A stretch of 64,000 nucleotides of DNA, from positions 1-64,000 of the forward strand of contig JAJQCD010000037.1 in assembly GCA_021202925.1 (NCBI GenBank), given 5' to 3'. The notes beneath the pieces were generated by a model. That model saw only the letters and a program-made list of their open reading frames with translations. It was not told the origin of the DNA and did no database searches. Source of the stretch: Clostridiales bacterium (GTDB taxonomy: Bacteria; Bacillota; Clostridia; Lachnospirales; Lachnospiraceae). Shown here one piece after another: positions 59,898-64,000 of the stretch (the first letter of the stretch is position 1; every line of letters begins with the position of its first letter). The position numbers and the translations under genes are program-made.

Positions 59898-62015
59898 ATG
59901 AGCGAGCATGTAAATGTAGCCGAGATCTTCGGCAAGAACGTCTTTAACGAGGCGACCATGAGAGAGCGGTTGCCGAAAGACGTATTCAAGAAGATGAAGA
60001 AGACCATGGAGGATGGCGAAGAACTGGATCCGTCGATTGCCGGTGTTGTTGCGCATGCAATGAAGGAGTGGGCAATTGAGAAGGGCGCGACCCATTATAC
60101 CCACTGGTTCCAGCCGCTGACCGGTGTGACTGCCGAGAAGCATGATGCCTTTATTTCCGCACCGAACAGCGAGGGCAAGGTGATTATGGAATTTTCCGGC
60201 AAGGAGCTGATTAAAGGCGAGCCGGATGCATCTTCCTTCCCGTCAGGCGGTCTGCGCGCGACCTTCGAGGCAAGAGGATATACTGCCTGGGACTGCACCT
60301 CTCCGGCGTTCGTCAGAGAAGACGCGGCAGGCGTAACGCTTTGCATCCCGACTGCGTTCTGTTCCTACAAGGGTGAAGCCCTGGATCAGAAGACTCCGCT
60401 GTTGCGTTCGATGGAAGCGATTAACGAACAGTCGCTGCGGATTTTGCGGCTGTTTGGCAACACGACGGCCAAGAGGGTCACTCCTTCGGTTGGACCGGAG
60501 CAGGAGTATTTCATTGTTGACCGTCAGAAATATCTGCAGAGAAAAGACCTGATTTATACCGGACGCACCCTGTTCGGCGCGATGCCGCCAAAGGGCCAGG
60601 AGCTGGAGGATCATTATTTCGGAGCGATCCGGGAGCGAATCGGTTCCTATATGAAGGAAGTCAATGAAGAGCTGTGGAAGCTGGGTGTCACTGCCAAGAC
60701 GCAGCATAATGAGGTCGCTCCGGCTCAGCATGAACTGGCGCCGATCTACGATCAGGCGAACCTGGCCGTGGATCACAACCAGATCGTAATGGAAACCCTG
60801 AAGAAGGTAGCCGGTCGTCACGGTCTGACCTGTCTGCTTCATGAGAAGCCGTTTGCCGGTGTGAATGGTTCCGGTAAGCACAACAACTGGTCGCTGACTT
60901 CTGACGACGGCATTAACCTGCTGAATCCGGGCGATACGCCGCATGAGAACATTCAGTTCCTGCTGGTGCTGGGCTGCATTCTGAAGGCAGTCAATACACA
61001 TGCGGATCTGCTGCGTGAGGCGGCTGCCGATGTTGGTAACGATCACCGCCTGGGTGCGAACGAAGCGCCGCCGGCAATTATTTCCGTCTTCCTCGGTGAG
61101 CAGCTGGAGGATGTCATTGATCAGCTGACGACGACCGGCGAGGCAACGCATTCCAAGCAGGGCGGTACGCTTCGCACCGGTGTTGCGACTCTTCCGGATC
61201 TGGATAAGGACACGACCGACCGCAACCGTACTTCACCGTTTGCCTTTACCGGCAATAAGTTTGAGTTCCGTATGGTTGGTTCCTCGGATTCCATCGCTCC
61301 GCCGAACGTTGTTCTGAACACGATCGTTGCGGAAGCCTTCAAGGAAGCAGCTGACGAACTGGAAGGAGCCGAGGACTTTGATACTGCGGTTCATGATCTG
61401 ATCAAGAAGCTTTTGAAGGACAACAAGAGAGTGATCTTTAATGGCAATGGTTATTCCGATGCCTGGGTGGAGGAAGCGGAGAGACGCGGCCTGCCGAATA
61501 TCAAGTCTATGGTTGAGGCGATTGACGCACTGACTACTGACAAAGCGATCAAGCTGTATGAGGAGTTCGGCGTCTTCACGAAGGCGGAACTGGAATCCCG
61601 CGCCGAGGTTGAGTATGAAGAATATTCCAAGGTAATCAACATCGAGGCGAGGACGATGATCGATATGGCGAGTAAGCAGATTATCCCGGCGGTGATCCGC
61701 TATGCGACGCAGCTCGCGGAATCGATTGGCAAGGTGAAGAGTGCGGTTCCGGAAGCGGACATCAGTGTCCAGACCGAACTGCTGACAGAGACTTCCGCTC
61801 TGCTGTCTGAGATGAAGGTTGCCCTGGCGGCTCTGATTGATATTACAGAGAAGAGCGCCGCGATGGGAGAAGGCAAGACACAGGCATTTGCTTATCATGA
61901 TGAGGTGATGCCGGCAATGGCCGCGCTTCGTGCCCCGGCGGATCGGCTGGAGATGATCGTAGATAAGGAACTGTGGCCGTTCCCGAGCTATGGCGATCTG
62001 ATCTTTGAGGTATAA
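59898..62015 (+). CDS. glnN: Glutamine synthetase type III
   Basis: A 705-residue GSIII, the large dodecameric form that makes glutamine from glutamate, ammonia and ATP. Characteristic stretches are THWFQPLTG near the N-terminus, [43 protein letters not shown], the ATP/Glu-site segment [10 protein letters not shown] and [30 protein letters not shown] precedes the ATG at 59898; the frame is open upstream to 59790 but lacks a ribosome site. No glnR or PII gene is adjacent. Confidence 0.97.
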   Translation: MSEHVNVAEIFGKNVFNEATMRERLPKDVFKKMKKTMEDGEELDPSIAGVVAHAMKEWAIEKGATHYTHWFQPLTGVTAEKHDAFISAPNSEGKVIMEFSGKELIKGEPDASSFPSGGLRATFEARGYTAWDCTSPAFVREDAAGVTLCIPTAFCSYKGEALDQKTPLLRSMEAINEQSLRILRLFGNTTAKRVTPSVGPEQEYFIVDRQKYLQRKDLIYTGRTLFGAMPPKGQELEDHYFGAIRERIGSYMKEVNEELWKLGVTAKTQHNEVAPAQHELAPIYDQANLAVDHNQIVMETLKKVAGRHGLTCLLHEKPFAGVNGSGKHNNWSLTSDDGINLLNPGDTPHENIQFLLVLGCILKAVNTHADLLREAAADVGNDHRLGANEAPPAIISVFLGEQLEDVIDQLTTTGEATHSKQGGTLRTGVATLPDLDKDTTDRNRTSPFAFTGNKFEFRMVGSSDSIAPPNVVLNTIVAEAFKEAADELEGAEDFDTAVHDLIKKLLKDNKRVIFNGNGYSDAWVEEAERRGLPNIKSMVEAIDALTTDKAIKLYEEFGVFTKAELESRAEVEYEEYSKVINIEARTMIDMASKQIIPAVIRYATQLAESIGKVKSAVPEADISVQTELLTETSALLSEMKVALAALIDITEKSAAMGEGKTQAFAYHDEVMPAMAALRAPADRLEMIVDKELWPFPSYGDLIFEV

Positions 62016-62045
62016 GACTTCCCGTTTTTATTTGTTAATATTGCG

Positions 62046-62086
62046 CAGACGAGTGGCTGTCGGGAAACCGGCAGCCATTCGTCTGT
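62046..62086. terminator. Hairpin between convergent glnN and udp
   Basis: CAGACGA-TGGCTG-CGG pairs with CCG-CAGCCA-TCGTCTG around a GAAA loop; the stem is long, but T-runs are weak on both sides. Confidence 0.65.
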
Positions 62087-62093
62087 CTGAAAA

Positions 62094-62885
62094 TCAGAAA
62101 TTTCGTTCTTTTTGTCGGTTATCCTGCCGGATCAATCGGCGGACAGATTCGATAGCCACGCGGATGGCCAGGTCGGTATCATGGACGACCGGGTTCGGGA
62201 GTCCGGCCTTTTCCCGTTCCTGATTGGCCATGACGAGAAAACAGGAACCGGCGCGCACGCCGAGACTAGCGGCGATAATGAACAGCGCTGCGGATTCCAT
62301 CTCGGAGACGAGACAGCCCAGACGTTTCCAGGCCTCCCATTTGTTTAGCAGTTCGTAAGCGACCGGCTTGGTCTCCGGAGAATGCTGGCCGTAAAAGGAA
62401 TCCTTGCATTGCGACACACCGATGTGGCAGCGGGCCCCAAGCGCTTCTGCCGCGTCAGCCAGTGTGCGGGTGACGCCAAAGTCGGGGACGGCCGGGTATT
62501 CGATGGGCGCATATTCCCGGCTGGTGCCTTCCATGCGGATGGCGCCGTTTGCAATGACGATATCGCCGCTCTGGATGTCCATCTGCATCCCGCCGCAGGT
62601 GCCAACCCGAATGAAGGTGTCAGCGCCGACCTGAACCAGTTCTTCCACGGCGATGGCAGTGGACGCGCCGCCAATGCCAGTGGAGGTCACGCTGACCTTC
62701 ACGCCGTCTAAGTATCCGGTGTATGTGACAAACTCGCGGCTGTCCGCGATCAGCCTTGGTTCATCAAAGTATTGCGCGATTTTTGCGGAGCGTTTGGGGT
62801 CTCCCGGAAGCAGAACGTAGTGTCCGATTTCACCCGCGGCGACCTGGATATGATATTGTCTGGATGAGTCTTCGGAATAATTCAT
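62094..62885 (-). CDS. Uridine phosphorylase-like nucleoside phosphorylase
   Basis: A 263-residue NP-I family enzyme that splits a nucleoside with phosphate. [13 protein letters not shown] (phosphate site), [25 protein letters not shown] and [12 protein letters not shown] (ribose/base site) fit uridine phosphorylase best. GGAGGTAACATCC before the ATG is a clear ribosome site. Single gene between hairpins. Confidence 0.9.
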   Translation of the reverse strand: MNYSEDSSRQYHIQVAAGEIGHYVLLPGDPKRSAKIAQYFDEPRLIADSREFVTYTGYLDGVKVSVTSTGIGGASTAIAVEELVQVGADTFIRVGTCGGMQMDIQSGDIVIANGAIRMEGTSREYAPIEYPAVPDFGVTRTLADAAEALGARCHIGVSQCKDSFYGQHSPETKPVAYELLNKWEAWKRLGCLVSEMESAALFIIAASLGVRAGSCFLVMANQEREKAGLPNPVVHDTDLAIRVAIESVRRLIRQDNRQKERNF

Positions 62886-62972
62886 GGATGTTACCTCCTC
62901 ATTTCCTCCTGAAAAATATTCTATACCATTTATTATCTGGATTTTTGTCCGTACGTCAAGATTTTATTCAAG

Positions 62973-63001
62973 TTTACTTTTTTTGAAAAGTATAGTATCA
63001 T
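62973..63001 (+). promoter_or_regulatory. Promoter of glf
   Basis: TTTACT (62973-62978), 17-base spacer, TATCAT (62996-63001). Confidence 0.6.
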
Positions 63002-63041
63002 TGTTTCAGGTTAAAACAGACAAAAAGGAGAACGGACTTTT

Positions 63042-64000
63042 ATGAAATATGATTATGTTCTGGTCGGCAGCGGCCTGTATGCCGGCGTCTGGGCGCATGA
63101 GGCGCGCAAAGCGGGAAAGACCTGCCTGGTGGTGGAGAAGAGAGATCAGATTGGCGGGAACGTATACTGTGAGGACGTGGAAGGAATCCATGTACACAAG
63201 TATGGCGCCCACATTTTCCACACGAGTGACCGCGAGGTATGGAACTATGTGAATGAACTGGCGGAGTTTAATCGCTATACGAACAGTCCGGTGGCGAATT
63301 ACAAAGGCGAGATGTACAACATGCCGTTCAATATGAATACCTTCAGTAAGATGTGGGGCATCCGCACACCGGCGGAAGCGAAAGCGATCATCGAGGAGCA
63401 GCGCGCGGCGATCACCGGGGAGCCGCGGAACCTGGAGGAACAGGCGATCCGCCTGGTCGGCACCGATATTTATCAGAAGCTGGTGAAGAGATACACGGAG
63501 AAGCAGTGGGGACGCGACTGCAAGGATTTGCCGGCTTTTATCATTCGCCGTCTGCCGGTTCGTTTTACGTATGATAACAATTATTTCAACGATCTGTATC
63601 AGGGCATCCCGATCGGCGGTTACAATGTGATTGTGGACCGGCTGTTTGAGGGTTGCGAGATTGAGACGGGCGTGGATTATCTGGAGAAGAAGGATGTTTA
63701 TGACAGTCTGGGTGAGCGTGTGATCTATACTGGCATGATTGATGCCTATTATGGCAACCGGTTTGGCAGACTGGAATATCGTACGGTGCGTTTTGAGACG
63801 GAGCTTCTGGACATGGAGAATTATCAGGGCAATGCCGTGATCAATTATACGGATCGCGAGACGCCTTACACGCGCATCATCGAGCACAAGCATTTTGAAT
63901 TCGGGACGCAGCCAAAGACGGTGATTTCGAAGGAGTATCCGTCCGAATGGAAGGAAGGCATGGAGGCCTACTATCCGGTCAATGATGCGAAGAATCAGGC
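63042..64000 (+). CDS. glf: UDP-galactopyranose mutase, cut by the window edge
   Basis: The first 319 residues of a flavoenzyme that interconverts UDP-galactopyranose and UDP-galactofuranose for surface glycans. VLVGSGLYAGVWAHEARKAG binds FAD (GSGLYG in most relatives, here GSGLYA), followed by VEKRDQIGGNVY, KYGAHIFHTSD, YTEKQWG and the late RIIEHKHFEF. AAAAGGAG precedes the ATG. About 50 C-terminal residues lie beyond position 64000. Confidence 0.94.
   Translation, partial: MKYDYVLVGSGLYAGVWAHEARKAGKTCLVVEKRDQIGGNVYCEDVEGIHVHKYGAHIFHTSDREVWNYVNELAEFNRYTNSPVANYKGEMYNMPFNMNTFSKMWGIRTPAEAKAIIEEQRAAITGEPRNLEEQAIRLVGTDIYQKLVKRYTEKQWGRDCKDLPAFIIRRLPVRFTYDNNYFNDLYQGIPIGGYNVIVDRLFEGCEIETGVDYLEKKDVYDSLGERVIYTGMIDAYYGNRFGRLEYRTVRFETELLDMENYQGNAVINYTDRETPYTRIIEHKHFEFGTQPKTVISKEYPSEWKEGMEAYYPVNDAKNQ

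Noticed and set aside
1-64000. CRISPR arrays, insertion sequences or prophage genes
   Set aside because: No regular spacer-repeat pattern, transposase, integrase or phage structural gene was seen on either strand.

Overview
The window looks like chromosomal DNA of a spore-forming, Gram-positive clostridium, most likely a Lachnospiraceae relative. The evidence is the sporulation regulator SpoIIID, a SPOCS/LysM spore-coat type protein, type III glutamine synthetase, a fused AccD-AccA carboxyltransferase, riboswitches of Firmicutes type (tandem glycine, TPP), strong Shine-Dalgarno sites and secreted proteins with choline/glucan-binding-like cell-wall repeats. Nothing points to a phage, plasmid, insertion sequence or CRISPR array. 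Most of the DNA is moderately G+C rich; a LysR-MATE pair (29.4-31.8 kb) is visibly A+T richer.

Layout. 0-9.4 kb: a large XRE-type regulator, hemolysin III, an RluA-type pseudouridine synthase gene interrupted by an in-frame TAG and studded with DnaA-box-like 9-mers, NudC, an orphan HicB-like protein, a CapA-type lipoprotein, a degenerate phosphoribosyltransferase, an LDH-family and a GldA-family dehydrogenase. 9.5-13.3 kb: a polar amino acid ABC transporter operon ending in an aminotransferase. 13.3-16.8 kb: spoIIID, fused accDA under a FabT-like operator, a PfkB kinase. 16.8-23.9 kb: a complete glycine cleavage operon (gcvT-H-PA-PB) with lipoate ligase and lipoamide dehydrogenase behind a tandem glycine riboswitch. 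24-29.4 kb: PrcB-like lipoprotein, SPOCS-LysM protein with a sigma-E-like promoter, an AlgX-like plus MBOAT O-acetylation pair, a GIY-YIG protein. 29.4-33 kb: LysR, MATE pump with a possible leader peptide, and three tRNAs (Gln, Glu, Pro). 33-37 kb: a VTC-domain / DUF4956 / Cthe_2159-like lipoprotein operon, and a DUF554 membrane protein. 37-41 kb: the fructuronate-mannonate operon uxuA-uxuR-uxuB. 41-52.4 kb: DAHP synthase, thiC behind a TPP riboswitch, tyrS, and four secreted proteins, including a 1263-residue M4 metalloprotease and three short proteins with cell-wall-binding repeats. 52.4-57 kb: a CNNM/CorC family gene with an attenuator-like leader holding an acidic 29-codon ORF, HisK, MntP and a second MATE pump. 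57-64 kb: thrC, fba, glnN, a nucleoside phosphorylase and the start of glf, which runs off the right edge.

How the parts fit. The window is mainly central nitrogen and one-carbon metabolism (glycine cleavage, glutamine synthetase III, amino acid uptake, threonine and aromatic synthesis) with many cis-acting RNA controls, mixed with surface and sporulation functions. The most unusual items are: the CNNM leader, whose acid-rich small ORF ends just before a terminator; the cluster of DnaA boxes inside a nonsense-interrupted gene; the VTC/DUF4956/beta-helix lipoprotein module; the accDA fusion with a FabT-like operator; and a 12-mer shared by the aro and thrC promoters. All functions are read from sequence alone; no search was run.
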